Below, piece after piece: positions 49,815 through 58,947 of a stretch of DNA of 64,000 nucleotides. Position numbers and translations under genes: made by a program. The DNA comes from Zhongshania aliphaticivorans. GTDB taxonomy: Bacteria; Pseudomonadota; Gammaproteobacteria; Pseudomonadales; Spongiibacteraceae. Every line of letters begins with the position of its first letter. The stretch's first letter is position 1. Below the pieces are notes generated by a model, which saw nothing but the letters and a program-made list of their open reading frames with translations, ran no database searches and was not told the DNA's origin. The DNA lies in assembly GCF_001586255.1 (NCBI RefSeq), contig NZ_CP014544.1:3318501-3382500 (forward strand). The letters run 5' to 3'.

Positions 49815-51284
49815 ATGCCTCATAGCGATACCGGATTACTCGTTGACCGCCTCAAATCACAGTCAAGACAGTGGTTTGGCGAGCAGCTGTACCGTTATTT
49901 TGAGCGCCTACAAGATAATTTCCACCGCCGCGCCCTCACTGCCAATTCTGGCAGCGAACAAAATGAATTGCTCGACCAGCAGCGCGCCGTCAGGGCCGGA
50001 CAGGACGAAGCCTTTCGCCTATTTGCCGATCATATCAATCACGCCTTCACCACCAAGCGCGATTATGAAGCCGGCAATTACCCGGAGCTTGACCGCCTCG
50101 CTCAGCAATTAGAGAAACTGCCCGACGACAGTTTTGCGAAAGAAAAACCTGAATTGCAGTATTTTTGCCGCGCCATCGCGCCAATCACCTTGCTGGCTGG
50201 CTTTCAGCACTTAATGACCCCACTGCGCCTAGACACCCAGCACCGCCACCAAGCCCTCACCATGTTTCAGGGCCTATTTATCAATGAGTTGAGCAAGCTT
50301 TATGACAATTTGGCGGCGACGCTGCCCAAACCAATCAACGCCCACAACCTTGCCGACTGGATTGCCCACAGCAAACTCCAATTAAGTGAAAAGAACCTAA
50401 CAACCCAGCAGCGGGCATTAACAGAGTTGCGTTTGCAGCGACTGTTAAAATTGCACGACTACCGTGAAACCAGCAGTGTTGCCAAGCCTATCGAGGTCAC
50501 TGACAACGAACTTATTGAGGCCGCCGCCAGTATATTCCACCAACTGAGCAACCGCCGCCGACTATCGCCAAGCATCCTCGCAGGGCTGAATACGCTGCAA
50601 AATCAAGTTAGCAGTATTGCCCTGCAAGACCGCCAAAGCTTTTTGCACTCGCTGCACCCGGCCCGCCAAGTTTGCCGACAAATCGTAAATGCCCTTAGTC
50701 ATTGGGATGATGCAGACAGCAGCCAACGCCTACAATTTGAGGGGGCGCTTAAAATCATTAGCCGCAAGCTTGCAAAGAACAACATCCAGGCTAGCGACTT
50801 CACCCAGATTCGCAAACAAGTTGACGAGTGCTGCCAACACTTGTTGCAAAGCATCAAACTCAACGACAAACGCAACCTCAGCACAGACGTTGGCCAAAAA
50901 CGCCTAACTAGGCTGCGCCGCAAAGTGCATGAGATGCTCGACGAAAAGACCGCAGAACTCAAACTCCCCACCAGTGTTGACAATATGCTCTACGGGCCAA
51001 TGACCACTATTGTCTTATACCACTGGTTACGCCACGGCAGTAACAGCACGCCACTGCGTCGCAGTATGAAGTTAATTGACGACATACTTTGGTATATCAA
51101 ACCTCATGCCGACTGGTCTGAACTGCGTCGCGCCAAAGCGATGGGCAAAGATATTGAAACTGAGCTCAGCGAAGGCTTGGCGCGTATCAATTACAGCTAC
51201 CCCGCTAGCCAAGCCCTGATCGAAGAGTTACACCAACTGCGCATGATTGCCTCTGGGCGCAGCGCGAGCCTCAATCGCCCCTAA
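49815..51284 (+). CDS. DUF1631-like protein
   Basis: Soluble, largely helical protein of 489 residues. The C-terminal half resembles the DUF1631 family of gammaproteobacteria (LHPARQVCRQIVNALSHWD; LYGPMTTIVLYHWLRHGSNS; IDDILWYIKPHADW). It is shorter than the roughly 700-residue family members remembered from Pseudomonas. Function unknown; no catalytic motif or membrane segment seen. The start at 49815 has no strong ribosome site. Family assignment is moderate. Confidence 0.6.
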   Translation: MPHSDTGLLVDRLKSQSRQWFGEQLYRYFERLQDNFHRRALTANSGSEQNELLDQQRAVRAGQDEAFRLFADHINHAFTTKRDYEAGNYPELDRLAQQLEKLPDDSFAKEKPELQYFCRAIAPITLLAGFQHLMTPLRLDTQHRHQALTMFQGLFINELSKLYDNLAATLPKPINAHNLADWIAHSKLQLSEKNLTTQQRALTELRLQRLLKLHDYRETSSVAKPIEVTDNELIEAAASIFHQLSNRRRLSPSILAGLNTLQNQVSSIALQDRQSFLHSLHPARQVCRQIVNALSHWDDADSSQRLQFEGALKIISRKLAKNNIQASDFTQIRKQVDECCQHLLQSIKLNDKRNLSTDVGQKRLTRLRRKVHEMLDEKTAELKLPTSVDNMLYGPMTTIVLYHWLRHGSNSTPLRRSMKLIDDILWYIKPHADWSELRRAKAMGKDIETELSEGLARINYSYPASQALIEELHQLRMIASGRSASLNRP

Positions 51285-51320
51285 ACTCAACGTTAGTCTC
51301 CGGCATTTATTTATATCCGG

Positions 51321-51350
51321 GTGACGGCAGCAGCAAAAAATAGGTATAAT
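51321..51350 (+). promoter_or_regulatory. Possible promoter of the aminotransferase gene
   Basis: A perfect TATAAT at 51345-51350 with GTGACG (4 of 6 to TTGACA) at 51321-51326, an 18-nt spacer. It lies 91 nt before the likely start. Confidence 0.55.
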
Positions 51351-51440
51351 TTTGCCCCGCAAGTTTGCTCTTCATGAGCGAGCTCGGCCCGACTCCATAC
51401 TCGTTAAATCGCGCCCATGCGCGATCACGTATTTAAGGTG

Positions 51441-52724
51441 ATGACTTTGCAACTCGACCAAGCTTCTACAACGCAGCTACGCGAATGGGAAACCACCCTA
51501 GCGCAGGAGTATCAGCAGTTTAAAGCCTCCGGCCTCAATCTCGACCTTACCCGGGGCAAACCCAGCGCCGAGCAACTCGACTTATCTGATGCCATGAACC
51601 TCATTCTGGGTGACGACCTCAGCAATGAGAGCAACACCGATTTACGGAACTACGGCGGCCTCGACGGTATTCCAGAGTGCAAGCGCCTCTTTGCCGAGGT
51701 ATTGGGCGTCGCCAATGACGAGATTTTAATTGGCGGCAATAGCAGCCTAACCTTAATGTACTTTGCCGTGCTCTTCGCGCAAAACCAAGGCTTTGGCGCC
51801 CTGGGCGCGAGCTGGGCCAGCGAAGGCAAGACCACGAAATTCCTCGCCCCCGTACCTGGCTACGACCGCCACTTTAGCGTATGCGAGCACCTCGGTATCG
51901 AGCTCATCCCCGTTGCCCTAAACGACGACGGCCCAGATATGGACGCGGTTGAGCGGTTAGTGAAAGCCGACCCTAGCATCAAGGGCATTTGGTGTGTGCC
52001 GCGGTTTAGCAACCCAACGGGCACCGTGTATTCAGATCAGGTCGTTGACCGCCTCGCCCAGCTCGGTAAGCTCGCGGGCAGCAACTTCCGGGTTTTCTGG
52101 GACAATGCCTACGCCGTTCACAGCCTCAGCGATGACGCGCCAGAACTGGCCAACATCATGGACCGCTGTCGCGCCCACGGCACTGAGGACAGTGTTTACC
52201 TATTTGGTTCGACCTCTAAAATCACTTATGCGGGCGCCGGTGTCTCGTTTGCCGGTATGTCTAAGGGCAACCTCAAGGCATTTAGCCAACACCTCGGTAT
52301 GAGTCAAATTGGCCCAGACAAAATCAATCAATTACGTCACGTTCGCTTTTTGAAAGACAGCCAGGGTCTCGCCGCGCATATGCGCGCCCACGCCGCCGTG
52401 CTAAAGCCCCGCTTTGATATTGTACTCAAGCACCTGCGCGAAGGTTTGGCGGACACTGGCATGGCGAGCTGGAACGAGCCGCAGGGCGGTTATTTCGTCT
52501 CCTTTGATACCTTGCCCGGCTTGGCGAAGGAAGTTGTTAAATTGGCGGCTGATGCTGGCGTGAAATTAACACCAGCCGGTGCGACCTTCCCCTACGGCAA
52601 AGATCCGGACAACAAAAACATCCGCATTGCACCCAGTGTACCCAGCTTAGACGAGATTGACCGCGCCATGGCGGTATTTGTGAACTGCGTAAAATTAGCC
52701 TCGGTGCGTCAGCGCCTAAGCTAA
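51441..52724 (+). CDS. Aspartate aminotransferase, class Ic (AspT type)
   Basis: PLP aminotransferase that probably interconverts aspartate and oxaloacetate. It has about 427 residues. It strongly resembles the Corynebacterium AspT-type class Ic enzyme: LDLTRGKPSAEQLDL, DLRNYGGLDGIPEC, FLAPVPGYDRHFSVCEHLGI, RFSNPTGTVYSD and SKITYAGAGVSFAG with the PLP Lys. The start is uncertain: ATG 51441 is used; TTG 51447 has better spacing to AAGG, and ATG 51417 is also in frame. No operon partner. Confidence 0.85.
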   Translation: MTLQLDQASTTQLREWETTLAQEYQQFKASGLNLDLTRGKPSAEQLDLSDAMNLILGDDLSNESNTDLRNYGGLDGIPECKRLFAEVLGVANDEILIGGNSSLTLMYFAVLFAQNQGFGALGASWASEGKTTKFLAPVPGYDRHFSVCEHLGIELIPVALNDDGPDMDAVERLVKADPSIKGIWCVPRFSNPTGTVYSDQVVDRLAQLGKLAGSNFRVFWDNAYAVHSLSDDAPELANIMDRCRAHGTEDSVYLFGSTSKITYAGAGVSFAGMSKGNLKAFSQHLGMSQIGPDKINQLRHVRFLKDSQGLAAHMRAHAAVLKPRFDIVLKHLREGLADTGMASWNEPQGGYFVSFDTLPGLAKEVVKLAADAGVKLTPAGATFPYGKDPDNKNIRIAPSVPSLDEIDRAMAVFVNCVKLASVRQRLS

Positions 52725-52738
52725 GTAGACCACACAAT

Positions 52739-52775
52739 AAAAAGGGGGCAGCGATTAATCGCTACCCCCTTTTTT
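52739..52775. terminator. Bidirectional intrinsic terminator
   Basis: AAAAAGGGGG, then a 14-nt perfect palindrome AGCGATTAATCGCT (with one c/a mismatch at its base), then CCCCCTTTTTT. Sits between convergent genes and can end transcription from both sides. Confidence 0.9.
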
Positions 52776-52790
52776 ACATCTATTTATTAA

Positions 52791-53138
52791 CTACTCAGAA
52801 TCCGGCGTCCGGTTAATCGGCCGACCTGGCGCACTGGGGAAATGCCGCACATTACTGCTGCCACCTTCCACATCGACAATTTTACCTGCGCCTTCCTTCT
52901 CTACTTCATCAATCCGCACAATCGCATGCATTGGAATATAGCTACGCGTTACGCCGTGAAACTCATTTTTGAGCTTTTCTTCGCCGGGATTGACCACAAT
53001 CTGGCTCTGCTCGCCAAAAACAATCTCCTCGATCTCAATAAAACCATACATATCGCTTTGGTAAATCGCCCGCGCGTAGAGTTCATAGACCTTGTTGTTA
53101 TTATTGAAAATAACTTTGTAAATAGGAGCTTGGGGCAT
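52791..53138 (-). CDS. DUF1820 family protein
   Basis: Cytoplasmic protein of 115 residues from the ATG at 53138 (MPQAPIYKVIFNNNNKVYEL); a longer upstream reading adds an unsupported 30 residues. The core is DUF1820-like: YARAIYQSDMYGFIEIEEIVFG, VVNPGEEKLKNEFHGV and RSYIPMHAIVRIDEVEKEG. Function unknown. A disordered Ser/Pro-rich tail ends it. An AGGAGCTTG site precedes the start. Confidence 0.82.
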   Translation of the reverse strand: MPQAPIYKVIFNNNNKVYELYARAIYQSDMYGFIEIEEIVFGEQSQIVVNPGEEKLKNEFHGVTRSYIPMHAIVRIDEVEKEGAGKIVDVEGGSSNVRHFPSAPGRPINRTPDSE

Positions 53139-53318
53139 AGTCTTTCCGTCGTTTAGCAGCACTGTATTAGCGAGAGATCGCACCGGAAAACCGGGCCGCG
53201 GATGATAGCATAAATTTGTCAAATCCACTGCACTTCTGGGTTTTAGACCACAATTTGGCTATAATGCCTCCCCAATTTTATTTGCGGCCTTTAAGGCCCT
53301 AAATCGTCAACTAATCCT

Positions 53319-54713
53319 ATGCCTGAAACCAGCGAATCGTCTCTCACACCAGCAGCGCCCGAGCTTATTGCCAGCACGGCCACAGCCAAGCCCAAAAAAG
53401 TGTTTATCAAAACCCAGGGCTGCCAGATGAATGAATACGATTCGTCCCGTATTCAGGATTTGCTTGGGGTCAGCCACGGCATGATTCCCACCGACGACCC
53501 GAATGAAGCCGATGTATTACTGCTAAATACCTGCTCAATTCGCGAAAAGGCCCAAGAGAAAGTCTTTCACCAGCTAGGCCGCTGGCGCAAACTCAAGGCC
53601 AAAAACCCCGATCTCATCATTGGTGTTGGCGGTTGCGTGGCCAGCCAAGAAGGCAGCGATATTGGCCGCCGAGCACCCTATGTCGACCTTATTTTTGGCC
53701 CGCAAACTCTGCATCGGGTGCCCGCCATGCTCGACAGCAAAAAGCCCAAGGGGCCGATTATTGTCGACGTTACCTTCCCTGAAATTGAAAAATTCGACAA
53801 CTTACCTGAGCCCAGCGTCAATGGACCCAGTGCTTTTGTCTCCATTATGGAAGGCTGTTCAAAGTACTGCACCTTCTGCGTGGTGCCCTATACCCGTGGC
53901 GAAGAAGTCAGCCGCCCCTTTGATGACGTTATTGCCGAAGTGGCGCAGTTGGCCGCCAAGGGCGTACGGGAGGTCAATTTACTGGGCCAAAACGTCAATG
54001 CCTATCGCGGTATAAACCACGAAGACGATATCGTCGATTTTGCCGAGCTCATCCACTTTGTTGCCCAGGTACCCGGCATCGATCGGATTCGTTACACCAC
54101 CTCCCATCCAGTGGAATTTAGCGAGGCCTTGATTCAGGCTTATGCCACGGTGCCCGAGTTAGTCGACCACCTGCACCTGCCCGTACAACATGGCAGCGAC
54201 CGCATACTAGCGGCCATGAAACGCGGCCACACCGCCGACGAATACCGCGCCAAAATTGCCAAACTCAAAGCCATACGCCCGAACATCAGCTTGTCATCTG
54301 ACTTCATTATTGGCTTTCCCGGCGAAACCGATGAAGACTTTCAACAGACCATGCAGCTAATTAAAGATATTGGCTTTGACCACTCTTTCAGTTTTATCTA
54401 TAGCGCTCGCCCCGGCACCCCCGCCGCCCAGCTGCCGGACGAAACCCCCGAAGAAGTTAAAAAGCAGCGCCTCGATATTCTGCAACACCACATTTTGCAG
54501 AACGCCGCGCAAATCAGTCGGCAAATGGCCGGCACTACGCAGCGCATTCTCGTAACAGGGGTTTCTCGTAAGGACCCCGGCGAATTGCAGGGCCGCACTG
54601 AAAATAATAGGGTGGTCAACTTTCCCTGTACCGATCAGAGTGTCATTGGCCAATTTGTCGACGTGGACATATTACAGGCCTACTCCAACTCTCTGCGCGG
54701 CAAAATGCGCTAG
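53319..54713 (+). CDS. miaB: tRNA-2-methylthio-N6-isopentenyladenosine synthase
   Basis: Radical-SAM methylthiotransferase that makes ms2i6A37. It has 464 residues: an N-terminal UPF0004 domain with cluster Cys at about 35, 72 and 106 ([28 protein letters not shown]), the radical-SAM Cys at about 180/184/187 ([14 protein letters not shown]), and a C-terminal TRAM domain (about 390-455). A Ser/Thr/Ala-rich N-terminal stretch of about 25 residues precedes the usual start; it is not conserved in E. coli. Confidence 0.97.
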   Translation: MPETSESSLTPAAPELIASTATAKPKKVFIKTQGCQMNEYDSSRIQDLLGVSHGMIPTDDPNEADVLLLNTCSIREKAQEKVFHQLGRWRKLKAKNPDLIIGVGGCVASQEGSDIGRRAPYVDLIFGPQTLHRVPAMLDSKKPKGPIIVDVTFPEIEKFDNLPEPSVNGPSAFVSIMEGCSKYCTFCVVPYTRGEEVSRPFDDVIAEVAQLAAKGVREVNLLGQNVNAYRGINHEDDIVDFAELIHFVAQVPGIDRIRYTTSHPVEFSEALIQAYATVPELVDHLHLPVQHGSDRILAAMKRGHTADEYRAKIAKLKAIRPNISLSSDFIIGFPGETDEDFQQTMQLIKDIGFDHSFSFIYSARPGTPAAQLPDETPEEVKKQRLDILQHHILQNAAQISRQMAGTTQRILVTGVSRKDPGELQGRTENNRVVNFPCTDQSVIGQFVDVDILQAYSNSLRGKMR

Positions 54714-54721
54714 TTGTTAAT

Positions 54722-54748
54722 GCCGGTTTGATTCTCATGCAAACCGGC
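54722..54748 (+). terminator. Hairpin between miaB and phoH
   Basis: Perfect 9-bp stem GCCGGTTTG/CAAACCGGC with a 9-nt loop, 8 nt after the miaB stop. No T run follows, so it may be an attenuator or a processing site rather than a full terminator. Confidence 0.45.
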
Positions 54749-54800
54749 CTATGATCTACATTTCCCAATTTACGCCGCAATAGCGGCACTCGGTGAATCA

Positions 54801-55784
54801 TTGACAGCACAAGATATACAACGCGTTCTCACCCTTGAACCCAACGACCCACGCTTATTAGCGGATCTCTGCGGCCAGCACGACGCCAATCTCAAAATGA
54901 TTGAACAGCGTCTGCTCGTGCGCATTGCCGCGCGGGGCAACACCTTCCAAATTAATGGCCCCAGCGAGTCTGTCGATGATGCTGTACAACTCATCAAGCA
55001 CTTGTACAGCGACTCCCAAAATGGGCTTGTTTTGAATGCTGAAAGCGTTCACCTTAATTTACAGAAATCAGGCCTTGAGCAAATAAGCCGCCCGGTTGCC
55101 GATCATGTGCCAGTGGTTATTCAAACCAAAAAAGGCAGCGTTAAACCTCGCGGCGAAAACCAGCAGCGCTATGTTAAATCTATTCAAAATTGCGACATCA
55201 ATTTTGGCATTGGCCCCGCCGGTACCGGCAAAACCTACTTGGCCGTTGCCTGCGCAGTTGAAGCTCTCATATCCAATGATGTGCAGCGTATTTTGCTGGT
55301 TCGCCCGGCGGTAGAGGCTGGTGAGAAATTAGGCTTTTTGCCGGGCGACCTCGCCCAGAAAATCGACCCCTATCTGCGCCCGCTCTACGATGCACTCTAT
55401 GAAATGCTTGGCATGGAAACCGTCACCAAGCTCATTGAGCGCAATATTATTGAAATTGCGCCGCTGGCCTTTATGCGCGGCCGCACCTTGAACGACTCCT
55501 ATATTATTTTGGACGAAGCCCAAAACACCACGCGGGAACAAATGAAAATGTTCCTGACCCGTATCGGCTTTGGCTCCACCGCCGTCATAACCGGCGACGC
55601 CACCCAGATCGATTTGCCACGGGGCACGCCATCCGGCCTTGTTCATGTGATGAAAGTACTCGGCGACATCGATGGCATCAGCATGACCCACTTTGCCGCC
55701 AAAGACGTCGTTCGCCACCCGCTGGTACAGCGTATAGTCGAAGCCTACGCCGCTTTCGAAGCGACCACTGGCGCTACTCAATGA
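54801..55784 (+). CDS. ybeZ: PhoH-like ATPase (YbeZ)
   Basis: PhoH-family NTPase; in E. coli YbeZ binds the endonuclease YbeY and acts in rRNA maturation. It has 327 residues: an N-terminal nucleic-acid-binding region, then Walker A GPAGTGKT (about 138-145) and Walker [17 protein letters not shown]. The start is a TTG ([18 protein letters not shown]) with only a weak upstream site. Its stop overlaps the ybeY start by 4 nt. Confidence 0.95.
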   Translation: MTAQDIQRVLTLEPNDPRLLADLCGQHDANLKMIEQRLLVRIAARGNTFQINGPSESVDDAVQLIKHLYSDSQNGLVLNAESVHLNLQKSGLEQISRPVADHVPVVIQTKKGSVKPRGENQQRYVKSIQNCDINFGIGPAGTGKTYLAVACAVEALISNDVQRILLVRPAVEAGEKLGFLPGDLAQKIDPYLRPLYDALYEMLGMETVTKLIERNIIEIAPLAFMRGRTLNDSYIILDEAQNTTREQMKMFLTRIGFGSTAVITGDATQIDLPRGTPSGLVHVMKVLGDIDGISMTHFAAKDVVRHPLVQRIVEAYAAFEATTGATQ

Positions 55785-56272
55785 GCCAAGTCAATCTTGA
55801 TCTCGATCTGCAAATTGCCTGCGAATCTAGCAAGCTACCAAGCCAAGCGCAATTTGAACACTGGGCGCAAATAGCCTTAGCTGAGCACCGCGATGAGGCC
55901 GAACTCAGTATTCGCCTCGTTGATATCGCTGAGAGCGCCGAGCTGAACCTGCAGTATCGGCAAAAGCACGGCCCCACCAATGTGTTGTCTTTCCCCGCCG
56001 ATTTACCCCCAGAATTGGAGCTGCCACTGCTCGGCGACTTGGCGATTTGCAAGCAAGTGGTTGAGCGCGAAGCCCAAGAGCAGGGTAAAGCCTGCCACGA
56101 CCACTGGGCGCACATGGTAATTCACGGTACACTCCATCTCCTCGGCTACGATCATATTGACGATGACGAGGCGGAAATTATGGAAGCGCTTGAGATTGCG
56201 CTTCTAAAAACGCTAAATATTAGCAATCCCTATACCCCCATATGTGAGGACAGCACCCAAAACCATGAGTGA
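55781..56272 (+). CDS. ybeY: Endoribonuclease YbeY
   Basis: Zinc-dependent single-strand RNase needed for 16S rRNA 3'-end processing and ribosome quality control. It has 163 residues with the H-x3-H-x5-H zinc site at about 115/119/125 ([11 protein letters not shown]), plus [11 protein letters not shown] and [13 protein letters not shown]. It overlaps ybeZ by 4 nt and corC by 8 nt, so ybeZ, ybeY and corC are translationally coupled. Confidence 0.97.
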   Translation: MSQVNLDLDLQIACESSKLPSQAQFEHWAQIALAEHRDEAELSIRLVDIAESAELNLQYRQKHGPTNVLSFPADLPPELELPLLGDLAICKQVVEREAQEQGKACHDHWAHMVIHGTLHLLGYDHIDDDEAEIMEALEIALLKTLNISNPYTPICEDSTQNHE

Positions 56273-57122
56273 AGATCGATCTAGCAACGATCCAAGTGAC
56301 AAGTCTTGGATCGAGAAAATAGCCCATGCTTTTTCATCTGAACCCAAAACTCGGGAAGATCTGTTTGAACTGCTTGCTGTCGCCAAACAGAACGAAGTCA
56401 TTGATGACGATGCCATAAGCATTGTTGAAGGTGCCATGCATATCAGTGATATGCAGGCCCGAGAAATCATGATTCCGCGCCCGCAGATGGTGGTTCTCAA
56501 GGCAGACCAACCGCTCAGCGAACTACTGCCCATCATTGTGGATACCGGCCACTCGCGCTATCCGGTCATTGGCGACACCCTCGACAATGTCTTGGGGATA
56601 CTGCTTTCCAAAGATTTACTGCCTCTGCTGTGGAAAACCCCCAACAGCGAAGATATCGATATTCGCGACATTCTCCGGCCTGCCACCTTGGTGCCCGAAA
56701 GTAAACGCCTGAACGTGCTGCTGCGCGACTTCCGGGAAAAACGCCACCACATGGCCGTGGTCATTGACGAATACGGCGGCGCGGCGGGCCTCATTACCAT
56801 TGAGGATATTCTCGAACAAATCGTGGGCGATATTGAAGACGAATACGACGAAGACGACGACCTGCCCATTCGCAAAATCACTGACAACGACTTTGTTGTG
56901 CAGGCACTGACCCCCATCGACGATTTCAATGACTACTTCAACGCCAAACTCAGCGACGAGGAATTCGACACCATTGGCGGCTTATTATTAAAGTCCTTTG
57001 GCTATCTACCAAGCCGCAATGAAGTTGCCCGCCTAGATGATTTTGAGTTCAAAGTGGTCAACGCCGACAATCGTCAAATTCACCTGCTACGCATGCGGTC
57101 ACTGGCAAAAATCGACGATTAA
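56265..57122 (+). CDS. corC: CorC/YbeX-type CBS protein
   Basis: Cytosolic CBS-pair protein (YbeX) linked to Mg2+/Co2+ efflux and, in E. coli, to ribosome function. It has 285 residues from the ATG at 56265 ([15 protein letters not shown]); two CBS domains (about 65-185: [39 protein letters not shown]) and the C-terminal CorC/HlyC transporter-associated domain (about 200-280). The adjacent mgtE block is separate. Confidence 0.94.
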   Translation: MSEDRSSNDPSDKSWIEKIAHAFSSEPKTREDLFELLAVAKQNEVIDDDAISIVEGAMHISDMQAREIMIPRPQMVVLKADQPLSELLPIIVDTGHSRYPVIGDTLDNVLGILLSKDLLPLLWKTPNSEDIDIRDILRPATLVPESKRLNVLLRDFREKRHHMAVVIDEYGGAAGLITIEDILEQIVGDIEDEYDEDDDLPIRKITDNDFVVQALTPIDDFNDYFNAKLSDEEFDTIGGLLLKSFGYLPSRNEVARLDDFEFKVVNADNRQIHLLRMRSLAKIDD

Positions 57123-57238
57123 AATGCCTATTCGTTTCGTCACCGGGACACATTCAGCGTCTCGGTGAACTTTACTCTTGGTTTCAGTCTACAATGCCTT
57201 AAATACATTGGCATTTTACTGCGCACCAAGAGGAAGCT

Positions 57239-58861
57239 ATGTTCGCAACCACCCTCGACAAGCTAAACAATATCGCCAACGCCATCATCAGCTATGGGGC
57301 ATTAGCATTTCTCTTGGCTTTAGCCGTCGGCATCGCCTACCTCACCTACCTGTATATTGCCGACATTACCCAAACCCAACACGCCATCCGTCGCAACTAC
57401 CCCATAATTGGACGTTTTCGCTATATTTTTGAACATTTAGGCGAGTTTTTCCGCCAGTATTTTTTTGCCATGGACAGAGAAGAACTGCCCTTTAATCGCT
57501 CCCAGCGCTCCTGGGTTTACCGCGCGGCCAAAAACATCGACACCACAGTCGCCTTTGGCTCAACCCGCCCGCTAAATCAGAACAACGAAGTGCTGTTCAT
57601 GAACTGTTTTTTTCCAACCCTCAGCCAAGACGCCGTGCCCACTCACGCTGTCACCATTGGCGAAGGCTTCGCCAAACACCCCTACACCAGTTCCGCCATT
57701 TTCCATATTTCCGGCATGAGCTTTGGCGCCATTTCCAAGCCCGCTATTCGCGCCCTCAGCGCTGGCGCCAAAGAAGCCGGCATCTGGTTAAACACCGGTG
57801 AAGGTGGCTTGTCGCCCTACCACCTCGAAGCGGGCTGTGACATCGTGTTCCAAATTGGCACCGCAAAATACGGGGTGCGCGACGCAGATGGCCACCTCAG
57901 CGATGACAAGCTCCGCGATATCGCCAGCCACCCCCAAGTCCGCATGATTGAAATCAAACTCAGCCAAGGTGCTAAACCCGGCAAAGGCGGCATTCTACCC
58001 GGTGGCAAAGTTACTGCCGAAGTCGCCAATATTCGCGGCATCGAAATTGGCAAAGACTCAATCAGCCCCAACGGCCACACCGATATTCACAGCATCGACG
58101 ATCTCTTAGACATGATTGTGCGCATTCGCGATATCACTGGCAAACCCGTCGGCTTCAAAGCCGTTGTGGGGTTTTCCGAATGGCTAGACGAAATGTGCGA
58201 AGCCATACACCTACGCGGCCAAAAGTACGCACCCGACTTTATCACCATAGACAGCGCCGACGGCGGCACTGGCGCGGCCCCGCAAAGTTTGATGGACTAT
58301 GTGGGCCTTCCTATTCGGCGCAGCCTGCCGCTGGTGGTCGACAAACTCTGCGAATACAATTTGCGCAAACGTATTAAAGTCATCGCCTCGGGTAAAATGA
58401 TTAATCCCGCCGAAGCGGCGTGGGCGCTCTGCGTCGGCGCCGACTTTATCACCAGCGCCCGTGGCTTTATGTTCGCACTGGGTTGTATTCAAGCGCTGCA
58501 ATGCAATAAGAACACCTGCCCCACGGGCATCACCACCCACGACCCAGAACTGCAGCGCGGCCTCGTTCCAGAGAACAAAGCCACTCGCGTCAAAAATTAC
58601 GCGCTCAACTTGATGCACGAGGTCGGCGTTATTGCACATTCCTGCGGTGTAAAAGAAGCCCGCGGCCTGCAACGCAAACACGTGTATTTAATTGACAATA
58701 GCGGCAGCCCCGAGCCACTAACCAACCGCTATCCAGAGCGCACCCCCAAACCTGAATACCTGATTGCCAGCACAGCAGACAAACACCATGGCGCCGATAA
58801 CGGCGCTGCAAGTATTCCCGCCCTGCACTCCGCGAATGATACAGACATTCGCCAAGCCTGA
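57239..58861 (+). CDS. Membrane-anchored FMN-binding glutamate-synthase-family protein
   Basis: Protein of 540 residues built on the GltB FMN/Fe-S barrel. An N-terminal helix (about 18-42, GALAFLLALAVGIAYLTYLY) should anchor it to the inner membrane. Seen: SGMSFGAISKPAI, TGEGGLSPYHLEAG, QGAKPGKGGILPG, TIDSADGGTGAAP and the 3Fe-4S pattern C-x5-C-x4-C at about 416/422/427 (GCIQALQCNKNTCPTG), which matches the GltS barrel. The glutaminase and NADPH parts are absent. The reaction is unknown; it probably transfers electrons or makes glutamate from a bound source. Inserted between corC and lnt. Confidence 0.85.
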   Translation: MFATTLDKLNNIANAIISYGALAFLLALAVGIAYLTYLYIADITQTQHAIRRNYPIIGRFRYIFEHLGEFFRQYFFAMDREELPFNRSQRSWVYRAAKNIDTTVAFGSTRPLNQNNEVLFMNCFFPTLSQDAVPTHAVTIGEGFAKHPYTSSAIFHISGMSFGAISKPAIRALSAGAKEAGIWLNTGEGGLSPYHLEAGCDIVFQIGTAKYGVRDADGHLSDDKLRDIASHPQVRMIEIKLSQGAKPGKGGILPGGKVTAEVANIRGIEIGKDSISPNGHTDIHSIDDLLDMIVRIRDITGKPVGFKAVVGFSEWLDEMCEAIHLRGQKYAPDFITIDSADGGTGAAPQSLMDYVGLPIRRSLPLVVDKLCEYNLRKRIKVIASGKMINPAEAAWALCVGADFITSARGFMFALGCIQALQCNKNTCPTGITTHDPELQRGLVPENKATRVKNYALNLMHEVGVIAHSCGVKEARGLQRKHVYLIDNSGSPEPLTNRYPERTPKPEYLIASTADKHHGADNGAASIPALHSANDTDIRQA

Positions 58862-58868
58862 TTCATTG

Positions 58869-58898
58869 CGGTGCGCTAGCGCCAACGTCAGCGCACCG
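58869..58898 (+). terminator. Hairpin after the glutamate-synthase-like gene
   Basis: Nine-bp stem CGGTGCGCT/AGCGCACCG around a 12-nt loop, 7 nt after the stop. Followed by TTACAC, not a T run; possible weak terminator before lnt. Confidence 0.45.
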
Positions 58899-58947
58899 TT
58901 ACACTAGACCCTCGCTAAATTTGGCCTTCTGCTTGGATCCGCAACCT

